This document shows positions 1 through 9,663 of a DNA stretch of 64,000 nucleotides, piece by piece. The DNA comes from Porphyromonas cangingivalis (lineage in GTDB: Bacteria; Bacteroidota; Bacteroidia; Bacteroidales; Porphyromonadaceae), in assembly GCF_900638305.1 (NCBI RefSeq), contig NZ_LR134506.1, forward strand, positions 1,240,001 through 1,304,000, written 5' to 3'. The notes under the pieces are model-generated. The model worked only from the letters and a program-made list of their open reading frames with translations, was not told the DNA's origin and searched no databases. The position numbers and the translations under genes were made by a program. Every line of letters begins with the position of its first letter. The stretch's first letter is position 1.

Positions 1-617
1 CCCTCATCGGTGACTTTGTGTCCAAGATCCTTCGGGACCTGCCTGAGGACAAAAGTCTCAAGGCTGTCGCACTGGCCGAAGGCCCCGGATCATACACCGG
101 ACTTCGCATTGCTGCAGCCTTTACCAAGGCATTCTGCATGATACGTCGCATACCACTCATAGCCATCCCCACCCCCGAAGTCATGGCTCATAGAATCCTT
201 ACCCTTCATCCCGAGCTGTGCAGCGACGAGGCACTACTTATGCCGATGATCGATGCTCGTCGCATGGAGGTCTACACAGCCCTTTACGACAACGAAGGGA
301 AGCCCGTATCTGACATCCAAGCGACTATTCTTGATGATAATGGATTGTCTCCATTTGTGGAGAAAATAGGAGACAAGACCGTCCTTTACTTCGGTGACGG
401 TGCAGAGAAAGGACAGGAGGTTATGTCACGTCTCTTCCCACGCTCTATCTACATCGGAGGCATCATCCCTGAAGCACAGGGTCTGCTGAAGCCTATGCTC
501 AGTCGCCTCTCTCAGGGGGAGACGTGCGACATTGCCTACTGGACTCCCCTATACCTCAAAGAATACGAAGCAAAAATCAGCACAAACAAGGTTCTTGGCG
601 AACACCGCACAAAGTAA
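1..617 (+). CDS. tsaB: TsaB, tRNA threonylcarbamoyladenosine (t6A) biosynthesis protein, 5' truncated by the window edge
   Basis: The frame is open from base 3, so the true start lies outside the window; the GTG at 18 is internal. The visible part holds the GPGSYTGLRI glycine-rich motif of the ASKHA fold (TsaB/YeaZ), then a stretch beginning MPMIDARRMEVY that is typical of this family. TsaB pairs with TsaD and TsaE to put threonylcarbamoyl on A37 of ANN-decoding tRNAs in the cytoplasm. The N-terminal strand containing the first ETS-type motif is missing because of the edge. The stop is 2 nt before the next gene, so the two are probably co-transcribed. Confidence 0.9.
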   Translation, partial: LIGDFVSKILRDLPEDKSLKAVALAEGPGSYTGLRIAAAFTKAFCMIRRIPLIAIPTPEVMAHRILTLHPELCSDEALLMPMIDARRMEVYTALYDNEGKPVSDIQATILDDNGLSPFVEKIGDKTVLYFGDGAEKGQEVMSRLFPRSIYIGGIIPEAQGLLKPMLSRLSQGETCDIAYWTPLYLKEYEAKISTNKVLGEHRTK

Positions 618-619
618 CT

Positions 620-1357
620 ATGGGGACATCGTACAGCATCACGGAACACTTCGGAAGCAATCTTGCCGAACTATTATCGGAGAAGATCAAAACGGTATTT
701 CCGGCTTTTGATGACAAGACTTTCATCTCAGAAGTGACCGAAGAGGTCATCGACCGCACCTATACCGAAAGAATACTGATTATCTCCCAAGCATTGAGAC
801 GGCATCTTCCACAAGACTACCCTGAAGCCATATCCATCCTTGTATCCATCCTTGGAGAAGAGAACCCCAACGAAACAGGGATGTTTACCCACTTCTATTG
901 GGTGCTGCCGATAGGGAAGTTCATCTCCGAATATGGCTTGGCACACTTCAATATCTCCATCAAAGCAATAGAAGAAGTGACAAAGCGAAACACAGGGGAG
1001 TATGCTATCCGTCCCTTCGCCCAAAAGTACCCCGAAGAGACACTTAAGGTCTGCAAGTCCTGGGCAACAGCTCCTTCATTCCACCTGCGACGTCTGGCAA
1101 GTGAAGGACTACGCCCAAAACTACCTTGGGCACCAAAGCTGGAAACTTTTATCGACAACCCCGATCCGGTACTCGAGATCCTCGAACTCCTCAAAGAGGA
1201 CGAAGTGATGTTCGTCAAACGCTCCGTGGCCAACCATCTCACAGACTGGCTCAAGGTCAACCCCTCGGCCGTCCGTTCCCTCATCGAACGTTGGAAAACA
1301 TCCTCCAACAAACACACGCAGTGGATCATCAAAAGAGCCACACGAAAAATCAGTTGA
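620..1357 (+). CDS. DNA alkylation repair protein, HEAT-repeat AlkC/AlkD-like
   Basis: A 245-residue soluble protein. I chose the ATG at 620, just after the tsaB stop; longer in-frame starts would overlap tsaB by about 100 bp. The C-terminal part, with FVKRSVANHLTDWLK and then WIIKRATRKI, matches the HEAT-like helical pairs of the AlkC/AlkD alkylpurine-DNA glycosylase family (PF08713, COG4335), which removes 3-methyl or 7-methyl purines. The first half is less conserved to my eye. It is followed by a strong hairpin with a T-run at 1413-1460, which should end the tsaB transcript. The family call is fairly firm; the lesion specificity is not known from this reading. Confidence 0.8.
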   Translation: MGTSYSITEHFGSNLAELLSEKIKTVFPAFDDKTFISEVTEEVIDRTYTERILIISQALRRHLPQDYPEAISILVSILGEENPNETGMFTHFYWVLPIGKFISEYGLAHFNISIKAIEEVTKRNTGEYAIRPFAQKYPEETLKVCKSWATAPSFHLRRLASEGLRPKLPWAPKLETFIDNPDPVLEILELLKEDEVMFVKRSVANHLTDWLKVNPSAVRSLIERWKTSSNKHTQWIIKRATRKIS

Positions 1358-1412
1358 AGAAAAGACCAATAAAAGTCTCTGAACCTGAAGCAAAACCAGA
1401 ACAAATAAAAAA

Positions 1413-1460
1413 GAGGCTACAAATAGTATTCTAATAGACACTATTTGTAGCCTCCTTTTA
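1413..1460 (+). terminator. Rho-independent terminator of the tsaB-alkylation repair unit
   Basis: A perfect 15-bp stem (gaggctacaaatagt with its reverse complement) around a short AT-rich loop is followed by a T-rich stretch, 55 nt after the stop codon. Confidence 0.85.
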
Positions 1461-1582
1461 TACGGAAATGGCTGTCCGATAATCCTCGTTATCCCCAGCA
1501 AACCGGTCAAAGATAGATGAATCTGAATCCATCCATACACCGATGAGATAACTTTCCAACGAGAAAACTGCATTTTCAGAAA

Positions 1583-1626
1583 ACAGAAATTCCTCAAGAC
1601 ATTGTTTTGCCTTGAGGAATTTCTGT
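1583..1626. terminator. 16-bp hairpin, possible terminator
   Basis: acagaaattcctcaag pairs exactly with its reverse complement across a 12-nt loop. The T-tail is weak in both directions, so it may be a back-up terminator for either flanking unit. Confidence 0.5.
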
Positions 1627-1660
1627 CAATTATCATACAAATCTTTCTGAGATAAAAGCA

Positions 1661-1698
1661 AAAAGAGAAGTGGTCTTTTTGAAGACTACTTCTCTTTT
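1661..1698 (-). terminator. Terminator of the tRNA-fMet gene
   Basis: aaaagagaagtggtct and agactacttctctttt form a stem directly after the 3' end of the tRNA on the minus strand. The transcript then runs into a U-rich tract. Confidence 0.75.
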
Positions 1699-1703
1699 GA
1701 TAG

Positions 1704-1775
1704 TTGCGGAGGCAAGATTCGAACTTACGACCTTTGGGTTATGAGCCCAACGAGCTGCCACTGCTCCACTCCGCG
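1704..1775 (-). tRNA. Initiator tRNA-fMet (anticodon CAU)
   Basis: Read on the minus strand this folds as a cloverleaf with a CAU anticodon in the loop CTCATAA. Two hallmarks of initiator tRNA are visible: an unpaired C1-A72 at the end of the acceptor stem, and three consecutive G:C pairs (GGG/CCC) at the base of the anticodon stem. The T loop reads TTCGAAT. The bases after A73 are CTA, so the CCA end is not encoded and must be added by the CCA-adding enzyme. A hairpin terminator follows six bases later. No other tRNA is adjacent. Confidence 0.93.
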
Positions 1776-1993
1776 ATCTCAATTGTGATGCAAAGATACG
1801 TAGAATATTTCAAACCTCCAAATATGGGACACCACGTTCTGATTAAAGAATTAAGTAATGTATTGCTTATTATCATGTTTGATTTCCCAGAAAATAGCGT
1901 TAATATGGGCAATATTATTACTGAGAAATGCGGTCACTTACATTACATAAGTAACATTAAGAGAAATATTGTCCCATAAAAACACCATAAGAA

Positions 1994-2033
1994 AAGGAGC
2001 TGTGTCAAAGATGAGTTCTTGACACAGCCCCTT
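1994..2033 (-). terminator. Terminator of the collagen-like/OmpA operon
   Basis: A stem built on gctgtgtcaaga and its complement sits 29 nt past the stop of the 841-residue lipoprotein, with a following tttt tract on the minus strand. Confidence 0.75.
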
Positions 2034-2061
2034 ACTTTATATTATTCCATTTTATAGAAAG

Positions 2062-4587
2062 TTACTTATTCTCCTTATATGTGAGAACAATATCAGGAAT
2101 ACCCTGAGAACTGCTCACTTTCTCCAAGCGGAATTGTTTTTGCTCTGGAGTAGTACCAGGTTGAAGCCTTATGTAGGCAATAGAATACTCACCTTGATTT
2201 GTCCAATGATTTGTACGAGAACGGAAGTATCCATCCAAATACACAGTATTGATAAAGAAGTGAGTTTGGCTAGGATTAGACGCTTTACCATTACTTGTAG
2301 ACTGTTGATCACCTGCAGGGGTTGTCTTATGAGCACTGATGTATCCATAAGGCTGCTTTAAAGCCTTTTCATGTGTCAATGGCTCAGCATAGACATACTC
2401 CAAAGGCTTACCATCTGTCCCTGTGAGAGATGAAGTGATCATCCACTGTTCACACATCAAATCAAGCCTGAAGTGACTATAATCTAACTCACCTTCCGCA
2501 GCAAGGAAGAGCCCTGTAACAGGATTAAACTTATACAACGTAATACTCTTGACATAAGGACCTATATGGAATGGAACCATCTTACAAACCCCGTTCCAGT
2601 ATGCTCTAACACCATAATAAGTATCATCTTGAGCTACCGTAGCATAGTTATCCTTTTCATCCCAGAAATCTTCAAAGCCACTCTTTGCACCTACAAGATT
2701 ACGAATCATATAACGACCGATTCTGACTCTGAAAATTCGGTCAAAACGACGGTCTTGCTTTTCGTTGGCTGAGCTCTCATTATAGTTATAAAGCTTGCGA
2801 CTCATATTGATGGTACCAACAGGATCCAAATGATTTGCAACACGATATCCAGACACAGGGATATTAGCCACATTAGGAAGATAATTCGGCAAATCTCTCC
2901 AAGGACCACCAGGCTCTAACTGACGCTCTATTCTGAAGAAAAGACCATGATACCCTGTCAATCGGTGAGAAATCTCACTCTTAGCAGTTACCTCTGTATT
3001 GAGTACGATACGCGTCTTAATCTGGTTAGGCACATACGTGTTGGAAGCAGACTGCTTAGTTACTCCGTTGATAGTAACTTCCTTGACATAGCCCCAACGT
3101 TTCTCGACTTCAGCAATCAGAGGTAGCTTCTCACGAGGGATGGAGAATTGTCCCTTGTTATCTGTAACAAATGCATACTCGTCAGTATCAGGAAGACCTG
3201 GTAAGCCCTTTACTCTGACACCGGCACCTACCTTATTACCGTTATCATCATAGACAGTATAAGTAACACTACCATCTATAGTATTGACATACTCCCCAAA
3301 TTCCTTTTGAGAATATTCTGCAACGACATTAGGAATACCCTTGATGATAATCACAGTCGCACCCGGCTTACCTGGTTCGCCTGGCTTACCATCGGTACCA
3401 TCACCACCGTCTGCACCTCTGAGGTATTCCCAGAAGTCTTGAAGTGTATCTCTATTCTTATCCCAAGCCTCTCCTGTCTTATGATCCCGAAGAGGATCCG
3501 AGGTATCAGCTCTTCTCTTGAGCTCTTCTTTCCAGAGTTGATATGCAGATAGACCATCTGTACCATCTGTGCCATCTGTACCGTTCCTACCGTCTTTACC
3601 AGTCAAGTACTCGAAGAAGTGGACTTCGCTGATCTTATTTTTAGGCCAGTCAGTTCCGGGATTTTTAGGATCTTCAAGGCCGGCCTCAACCAGCTTTTTC
3701 CATATCTCGTAAGCTGACTTACCGTTATTACCATCGTCTCCTTTATCTCCATTAGCCCCTCTTAGATACTTCCAATAATCTTCAATAGTATCTTTATCTT
3801 TTGGCCATGGGGTACCATCGACATGATTTATGATTTTACCGGCTTTGAGGTCTATATACCAGAGTTCGTAAGCTGACCAACCGGTGTTTCCATTGTCTCC
3901 ATCAGGTCCTTGAGCAGGAATTCGTGTATCGATCTCACCGATCCACCAATTGCCATTCTTGCCAATAAACGGAGTTAGCCCATCTTTGCCATCCTTACCG
4001 TCTTTACCTTTAAGGTACTGGAAGTAATGTTCGATCTCGAGCCTATTCTTGTCCCACTCAATGAGTCCATCGAGGACATTTTTTTTCCAGACTTCGTAAG
4101 CGGATCTTCCATTCTTACCATCCTTACCATTGACTCCATGAGCATAGACACCGGTATCCACTGTGCCTATCCACCAGTTACCATTCTCTCCGATACGTGG
4201 GGTCTTACCATCACGTCCGGTGATATAGTCCCAAAAGTCTGCTTCTGTGTTACGTTCAGGTGGCCACATCTCCGATGGGTTGTGAGGATTCGGAGCTTTT
4301 CCATCAGCGATGATCAGTTTCCAATTTTCGTAAGCTGAAAGTCCATCATCACCCTTGTCTCCTTTCGGACCCTTGATGTAGATGAGGTAGTCCGATATCT
4401 CGACCTTGTCTTTAGACCAATTGATCTTGCCATCGATGACATCCTTCTTCCACACTTCGTACGCAGACCTCCCCTTAGGACCCTTAGGACCATATGGTAG
4501 ATCAAAGCGCATATTGCCACAGGAAGATGCTACAAAGATGAGAAGCAACACCCAGACGTATGATAGTGCTTTTTTTGTCATAAGCAT
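2062..4587 (-). CDS. Surface lipoprotein with collagen-like Gly-X-Y runs and repeated SAYExWK modules (paralogue 1)
   Basis: 841 residues (839 if the ATG at 4581 is used, which matches its paralogue). A signal peptide ends in the lipobox VASSC (Cys23). Residues about 33-410 alternate short Gly-X-Y runs (GPKGPKG, GKDGKDGKDG, GTDGTDGTDG) with about six 40-residue modules of the form SAYE-hydrophobic-WK ... W-K ... F/YW-x-YL. Two modules also carry an NGNWWIG-x-x-DTG motif. A collagen-like GKPGEPGKPG run then leads into a 430-residue C-terminal region with no family I recognise. It lies 161 bp downstream of the OmpA-family gene and ends at a terminator. A cell-surface stalk or adhesin role is inferred from architecture only. 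Collagen triple-helix formation is not proven, because the Gly-X-Y runs are short. Confidence 0.75.
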   Translation of the reverse strand: MLMTKKALSYVWVLLLIFVASSCGNMRFDLPYGPKGPKGRSAYEVWKKDVIDGKINWSKDKVEISDYLIYIKGPKGDKGDDGLSAYENWKLIIADGKAPNPHNPSEMWPPERNTEADFWDYITGRDGKTPRIGENGNWWIGTVDTGVYAHGVNGKDGKNGRSAYEVWKKNVLDGLIEWDKNRLEIEHYFQYLKGKDGKDGKDGLTPFIGKNGNWWIGEIDTRIPAQGPDGDNGNTGWSAYELWYIDLKAGKIINHVDGTPWPKDKDTIEDYWKYLRGANGDKGDDGNNGKSAYEIWKKLVEAGLEDPKNPGTDWPKNKISEVHFFEYLTGKDGRNGTDGTDGTDGLSAYQLWKEELKRRADTSDPLRDHKTGEAWDKNRDTLQDFWEYLRGADGGDGTDGKPGEPGKPGATVIIIKGIPNVVAEYSQKEFGEYVNTIDGSVTYTVYDDNGNKVGAGVRVKGLPGLPDTDEYAFVTDNKGQFSIPREKLPLIAEVEKRWGYVKEVTINGVTKQSASNTYVPNQIKTRIVLNTEVTAKSEISHRLTGYHGLFFRIERQLEPGGPWRDLPNYLPNVANIPVSGYRVANHLDPVGTINMSRKLYNYNESSANEKQDRRFDRIFRVRIGRYMIRNLVGAKSGFEDFWDEKDNYATVAQDDTYYGVRAYWNGVCKMVPFHIGPYVKSITLYKFNPVTGLFLAAEGELDYSHFRLDLMCEQWMITSSLTGTDGKPLEYVYAEPLTHEKALKQPYGYISAHKTTPAGDQQSTSNGKASNPSQTHFFINTVYLDGYFRSRTNHWTNQGEYSIAYIRLQPGTTPEQKQFRLEKVSSSQGIPDIVLTYKENK

Positions 4588-4619
4588 GAGTTATTTATGT
4601 TTATTCTTTTCTGTTTGTG

Positions 4620-4660
4620 AGAGGGTGCGTAGGGCGGAAGCTCCTACCACCCTCTCCTGG
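4620..4660. repeat. Imperfect hairpin between OmpA and the collagen-like gene
   Basis: gagagggtg and cacCctctc flank a smaller gtagg/cctac stem. It may attenuate transcription or protect mRNA ends inside the operon; no clear T-run follows on the minus strand. Confidence 0.5.
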
Positions 4661-4662
4661 GA

Positions 4663-4730
4663 GGGATGTCAGGATATACCGGACTTGAGTGTATAACACA
4701 CACGTAAGACCTCACACATCCTGACACCCT
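4663..4730. repeat. 13-bp inverted repeat in the same intergenic gap
   Basis: gggatgtcaggat at 4663-4675 pairs with atcctgacaccct at 4718-4730 (one G:U-type mismatch), with a 42-nt loop. It sits directly behind the OmpA stop and could be a processing or partial termination structure. Confidence 0.5.
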
Positions 4731-4748
4731 CTTTCAGAGAGATGTGTA

Positions 4749-5939
4749 TTACTTGAGATATTCCCAGTAGTCCATATTGATGACCCTTTCGATGGTCACC
4801 TTACGGTCACCGCGACGAGTATTGTCAGGAGCACTTGGAGCGACATAAGAGATCTTCTTACCCACCCCTCTTGACTTGAGCATATCTTTAGGTATACCCC
4901 TTTCAAGAAGAGCATCGACGAGAGCCTTAGCACGACGCTCAGACAGACCGATATTGTATCTCTCCGATCCTCTTGAGTCGGTATAACCGATGATGAGGTA
5001 TTTGCGTGTCAAATCTTGCTTCAAGATATCTGCTATCTGATCAACAATAGGTAGAGACTCTGCTGTAATATCGGATTTATCAAACTCGAAGTAAACATAG
5101 TTAAAGAGTTCACACAAATTGCTTTCAGGAACTTCTACAATAGGAGCAGGAATGTGCTTTTCGACAATCCTCTCTCTTTCGACTATCTTTTCAACAGTAC
5201 GATACTCTGGTTTAGGTCTCTTGGACTCACCACAGAAACGGAAGATAAGTCTTGCCGTACCTTGCCAAATGTTTGCGACATTGGCATGTGGCATATAGAG
5301 ATAGTCTGCTTGAAGACCTATACCGACCTTGTCTGACATCCACATATTTACACCTGTACCAAAAGCGACAGGGAAAAGTTGCTTCAAGTCAGCACCACTC
5401 TTATTATGATCAAGGTCAAAGTTCCAAGCCATCTGAGTGCCATTGAACTGCTCAGTGCCGTTGTAGAACTGATTAAATGTCTTGTACATATAGTTACCAC
5501 CTACACGGAAGAATGGATCAATGTACTTTGACTCGAAATATTCACCGAGACGCCACTGAAGACCGATACCTCCCATATAGAGAAATCTATCCTCCTTACC
5601 ACCCTTTATAGGATCTTGAGCATAACCGACTGTACCTTGAAGATCAAGGAAAAAGTAACGGCTCAATTGGCGCGCAAGGTATATATTTCCACCGAAGAGA
5701 ACATCTCTCTTGTTTACATCAATACCATAACCACCATTCGCTGTTTTATTGGTGAAGTCAAGGACACTCATTCGAGTCATGTGAAGGGCCGATCCACCGA
5801 CACCAAACTCCCAAGCTCTCTTATACTTCTGACTCTCGTTCTGTTGAGGCTCTTCCGTGTGATACGTCTGTGCAAAAGCCTGAGACGTACAGAACAACAA
5901 AGAGGCTCCGAGAAGATATTTAGAAATATTATGCATCAT
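4749..5939 (-). CDS. OmpA-family outer-membrane protein with peptidoglycan-binding domain
   Basis: 396 residues with a Sec signal peptide ending near AFAQ. Residues about 40-235 are rich in aromatic alternating strands (for example RLIFRF at the end), fitting an 8-stranded barrel. A charged linker (KIVERERIVEKHIP) follows. The OmpA-like domain occupies about 275-390, with YFEFDKSDI, a GYTDSRGSERYNIGLSERRA core and SRGVGK, and contacts meso-diaminopimelate peptidoglycan. The gene lies 20 bp downstream of one collagen-like lipoprotein and 161 bp upstream of the other, so the three are probably one operon. The context suggests an envelope anchor for surface stalks. That role is inference; the fold call is firm. 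Confidence 0.9.
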   Translation of the reverse strand: MMHNISKYLLGASLLFCTSQAFAQTYHTEEPQQNESQKYKRAWEFGVGGSALHMTRMSVLDFTNKTANGGYGIDVNKRDVLFGGNIYLARQLSRYFFLDLQGTVGYAQDPIKGGKEDRFLYMGGIGLQWRLGEYFESKYIDPFFRVGGNYMYKTFNQFYNGTEQFNGTQMAWNFDLDHNKSGADLKQLFPVAFGTGVNMWMSDKVGIGLQADYLYMPHANVANIWQGTARLIFRFCGESKRPKPEYRTVEKIVERERIVEKHIPAPIVEVPESNLCELFNYVYFEFDKSDITAESLPIVDQIADILKQDLTRKYLIIGYTDSRGSERYNIGLSERRAKALVDALLERGIPKDMLKSRGVGKKISYVAPSAPDNTRRGDRKVTIERVINMDYWEYLK

Positions 5940-5959
5940 ATTCTTGTTTCTTTCTGTAT

Positions 5960-8431
5960 TTAGTTTGCATTATAAGTCACCTGAGGGTTTCTTAAAGTAG
6001 ACTTTATCAAATCCACTTTATACTGATTATTTGCCTCATTAGTAGCCGAAAGAGTACCATAAACCATATTATCAGGATATACATAGCTTTGGAGAGATCT
6101 CACTGTAATACGAGAATTCAAGTAGACAGTGTTTGCCTGATAGCCGGTATTACCATCTGGTGCAGATGGGTTCTTATTACTTTCAGCAAGCTGTGTGCCT
6201 GCGGCAGTCTGAAGAGCAAATCTGATGTATGTAACGGCAAGCTTTTTAGCCTCTGCTTCAGGTATAAGCTGTGGACTCAATACCACGACACCACTACGTT
6301 CTTCCAATACAAGAAATTTCTTATATATCTGATTATATTTAATATCGTCATAGTGGAACTGCCCTGTTGCCTTGACAAAGAACACAGCATCATTGTTTAT
6401 GGTCTTCTGTTTAGTATGCAAGGTAATACACTTCAACATAGGTGGAGCTTGATATGGAGCCATTTCACACACACCATTCCACTGTACCAATTCACCGTAG
6501 TATTCGGTCTTTTGCTTCACTGTGAAATAGTTCTTCTGCTTATCCCAAAATGTCGCATAATCATTTTTAAAGTCATATGCATTCTCCATCACATAACGCT
6601 TAGGTTCAACCTTAAAGAAGTCAGTCGCTCTTTTAGCCACAACAAGTTCTTGAGCCATCTGTATTGTGTTAGGATTTGCATCTGTAGTACGATAAGCAGC
6701 GAACTCAATCTCAGTCACCGCAGGAAGATAACTTGGAAAGTCAGTCCAGGGATCGTTTGGTCCGATTTGTCTTTGGATGCGGAACGTGAGAATGTGGTTT
6801 CCCGTCAAGAGAGGCTTATTTTCATCCACTGTGGTATCATTAGGACCGACAACGATAAGACGAGTCTTCATCCTATTGGGGACATAGGTGTTAGTTGCCG
6901 AAGCCTTTCCAGGTTTACCCTTGATGACCACTTCCTTTGTTGCACCCCAGCGAGACTGAAGGTCATGAATCCATGGAAGGTCTTCTTTAGGGACAAAGAT
7001 TTCACCCTGATCGTTAGCCGTATATACTTTATCTTGGTTGGGAAGCCCCGGAAGCCCCTTAACAGTCGCTTCTGGCGCAGGATTACCGGACTCATCGTAG
7101 ACAATGTACTTCACACCACCTGTGGTTGTTTCGATATACTCACCATATTCAGCTTGAGAGTACTGAGCGATGACGTTAGGTACGCCTGAGATGACTTCAA
7201 CCTTAGCACCGGGCTTACCAGGCTCGCCAGGCTTACCATCAGCACCATCCTTACCATCCTTACCGCGTAAGAATTCCCAGAAATCTTGAAGCGTATTTTT
7301 ATCCTTTGGCCAAACCTCACCGGTGCGGTGGTTTTTCATCGGATTAGGGCCATCAGCACGGTCAGCAAGATCCTTTACCCACAATTCGTAAGCGGTCAAG
7401 CCATCCTTACCATTGGTTCCATTCGTACCATTCTTGCCATCTTTACCCATGAGGAACTTATAGAAGTCGACCTCTGTAATCTCTGTAACAGGCCACTTTT
7501 GACCAGGGTTACGAGGGTCATCAAGTTCTTGTTTCTTGACCATCTCCACCCACAATTCGTAAGCTGATTGGCCATCGACACCATCGTTACCCTTGTCGCC
7601 CTTTTTGCCCTTGAGGAATCTCCAGAAGTCCTCTTGAGTATCTTCATTAGGGGGCCAAGGCAATCCGGTATTAGGATCTTTGATCTTACCATCTTTGAGA
7701 TCTTGCTTCCAAAGTTCGTATGCCGACTTACCGGAATAACCATCTCTACCATCTTCTCCACGAGCAGGAACACCTGTATCGACATTACCGATCCACCAGT
7801 TACCGTTCTCTCCGATATGAGGAGTGATGCCATCCTTACCGTCTTTACCATCTTTACCCTTGAGGAACTGGAAGAAGTGCTCTACTTCGACTCTATCCTT
7901 GTCCCAAGCGATACGTCCTTCAAGGACCTCTTTCTTCCAGATTTCGTAAGCGGAAAGACCGTCTTTACCATCCTTGCCATCCTTACCTCTTGCAGACACA
8001 CCGGTATCGACATTGCCGATCCACCAATTACCGTTATCTCCGATGTGAGGCGTCTTACCATCACGACCGGTGATAAAGTCCCAGAAGTCAGCCTCGGTAT
8101 TACGTTCTTTCAACCACTTCTCACTTGGGTTATGTGGGTTAGGCACATCTCCCTTAGAGATTAGTTCTTTCCAGAGCTCATAGGCAGATTTTCCATTTTG
8201 CCCTTTGTCTCCTTTTTCCCCCTTTATCCATACGAGAAAGTCTGCAATAGTAACCCTGTCTTTTGGCCAGTTCACATTACCTGCCTCAACTTGTTGCTTC
8301 CAAACCTCATAAGATGAGTCACCATCATCCCCCTTCAAACCCGGAGGGAGATTGAAATTCAGATTGCTACATGAGTACAGTGTACATGTTAGCAACAGTA
8401 CCAAAAAACTAAAAAATGTCTTCTTGGTCAT
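5960..8431 (-). CDS. Surface lipoprotein with collagen-like Gly-X-Y runs and repeated SAYExWK modules (paralogue 2)
   Basis: 823 residues, clearly paralogous to the 2062-4587 product along most of its length. The lipobox is TLYSC (Cys21). The same order of modules is seen: SAYE-x-WK blocks separated by GKDGKDGKDG, GTNGTNGKDG and GEPGKPG runs, with two NGNWWIGNVDTG motifs, then a C-terminal region of about 410 residues that is more divergent than the repeats. It is the first gene of the presumed operon, behind a long AT-rich leader. No recognised enzymatic motif is present. Attachment, matrix or fimbria-like function is a guess from the architecture. Tandem module DNA should make length variation between strains likely. 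Confidence 0.75.
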   Translation of the reverse strand: MTKKTFFSFLVLLLTCTLYSCSNLNFNLPPGLKGDDGDSSYEVWKQQVEAGNVNWPKDRVTIADFLVWIKGEKGDKGQNGKSAYELWKELISKGDVPNPHNPSEKWLKERNTEADFWDFITGRDGKTPHIGDNGNWWIGNVDTGVSARGKDGKDGKDGLSAYEIWKKEVLEGRIAWDKDRVEVEHFFQFLKGKDGKDGKDGITPHIGENGNWWIGNVDTGVPARGEDGRDGYSGKSAYELWKQDLKDGKIKDPNTGLPWPPNEDTQEDFWRFLKGKKGDKGNDGVDGQSAYELWVEMVKKQELDDPRNPGQKWPVTEITEVDFYKFLMGKDGKNGTNGTNGKDGLTAYELWVKDLADRADGPNPMKNHRTGEVWPKDKNTLQDFWEFLRGKDGKDGADGKPGEPGKPGAKVEVISGVPNVIAQYSQAEYGEYIETTTGGVKYIVYDESGNPAPEATVKGLPGLPNQDKVYTANDQGEIFVPKEDLPWIHDLQSRWGATKEVVIKGKPGKASATNTYVPNRMKTRLIVVGPNDTTVDENKPLLTGNHILTFRIQRQIGPNDPWTDFPSYLPAVTEIEFAAYRTTDANPNTIQMAQELVVAKRATDFFKVEPKRYVMENAYDFKNDYATFWDKQKNYFTVKQKTEYYGELVQWNGVCEMAPYQAPPMLKCITLHTKQKTINNDAVFFVKATGQFHYDDIKYNQIYKKFLVLEERSGVVVLSPQLIPEAEAKKLAVTYIRFALQTAAGTQLAESNKNPSAPDGNTGYQANTVYLNSRITVRSLQSYVYPDNMVYGTLSATNEANNQYKVDLIKSTLRNPQVTYNAN

Positions 8432-9621
8432 ACTTTGAAAAGTTTTTAGTTGTGAAATAATTACTTAATATCTTTTCCTATCAGAGGGTTATCTGTGTAG
8501 TAACAACTCCCTCTTTAGTAAAATCATGTAGTATAAGTGCGATTTTTTCGTTTGAAAAAGACTTATTTAGATCTCATAAGAAACGTACCTCCCCAAAGGA
8601 AATCTTTCACACGGTGTTCAACGAGAACGTAAGTCTATATAAGTTTTTATCGTTTTTTCTATAAAGTCGCAGAGATCTAATGTTGGCAAATATAGATTTC
8701 TCTGCAGTAACTGTTTTTTTACTTTACACCAAAAGGAGTAGCATTATCTCAAAATTTGACGAGTCATAGAAAGAGACCAATCAAGAGAAATAATGATTTC
8801 CCAAAGGTGTGTTGATTTATATTCTGTCAAATCCGTAAACATGCCAAACATTGCATACAGACCCTCCCTAAAACAATAGTTTTTATTTTTTAACTACTCA
8901 AAACTCCTACCCTTATCAATTTAATCAGCTAAGCCAAAATCAAATTGACACAAATAAGCTAAAAGTTTTATGTTTTTTATACGTAGTATAAATATCAAAA
9001 GTAATGGTTACTCCGGTACAAAAGTAGCAAATGTGGTTGGATAAACAAGAGGGCAATATATCTAACACTCACTTGAAAATCACGACAATTCATCTCTACC
9101 AAAGGCTTTCAAAGAGATACACAACAATTCACCAAAAATGAAATTTTAACACTTTTGTAATTTTATAACAAAGTAAATGACGCAAATTAACAAGTATTAA
9201 AATATCACATTTAACTCAAGCAAAAACATAGATATTCAAATTCAGACAATAATAAGCAGACTTGAAAAACAGCATGGATTATGAAATATATTTCGATTAG
9301 GTACATAAAGTTAAAGTCTCAATCAAAAACAAAAAGAGGTGTGAACAGTCACGACAAATTGAAGAATTAAGTAGAGAGAATACTGTTAAAAATAGCAAAT
9401 GGAGAAATTCGAGTCATTCTCTCGGAAAACCTAAAAAGTTTCAAACAAAATAAGCATAAATATACAATAAGGATTGTCCAATCTTAAAGCAACCGAACAA
9501 ATGGTATCATCCTACACCAAACGTGGTTTTGCTCACAATGCTTGGCTGAGATTAAGCATACTTCTAAAACGGCCTCCACTTCGATCTTAGAGTCTCGCAT
9601 ACCACAGAACCCCGGTACAAC
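8432..9621. other. AT-rich non-coding region upstream of the collagen-like operon
   Basis: About 1.2 kb without a credible gene. It is much richer in A and T than its neighbours and has several TAnnTTTG-like boxes on the minus strand (8687-8694, 9019-9026). No tRNA, known riboswitch or transposase remnant could be recognised. It may hold a long regulated leader for the operon or be a landing site for lost DNA. Confidence 0.5.
9019..9049 (-). promoter_or_regulatory. Candidate promoter for the collagen-like/OmpA operon
   Basis: On the minus strand a perfect -7 box TACTTTTG (9019-9026) is preceded, at a 19-nt spacing, by CTTG (9046-9049), fitting the Bacteroidota TTTG/TAnnTTTG pattern. It would give a leader of nearly 600 nt. 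A second -7 box TATATTTG at 8687-8694 lacks a clear -33 partner. Confidence 0.4.
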
Positions 9622-9663
9622 AAAAGAGGGTGTGTCAAAAACTTTTATTTCGACACACCCTCT
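9622..9663 (-). terminator. Terminator after the HmuY-like gene
   Basis: gagggtgtgtc pairs with gacacaccctc; on the minus strand the stem is followed by ttttgttg. It lies 52 nt after the HmuY-like stop codon. Confidence 0.75.

Noticed and set aside
1704-1979. A 91-codon plus-strand frame across the tRNA
   Set aside because: It reads through the tRNA-fMet gene in antisense and ends in AT-rich DNA with no recognisable protein.
6089-7189. A 366-codon plus-strand frame opposite the second collagen-like gene
   Set aside because: It is an antisense shadow of a strongly biased repeat-coding sequence and carries no domain.
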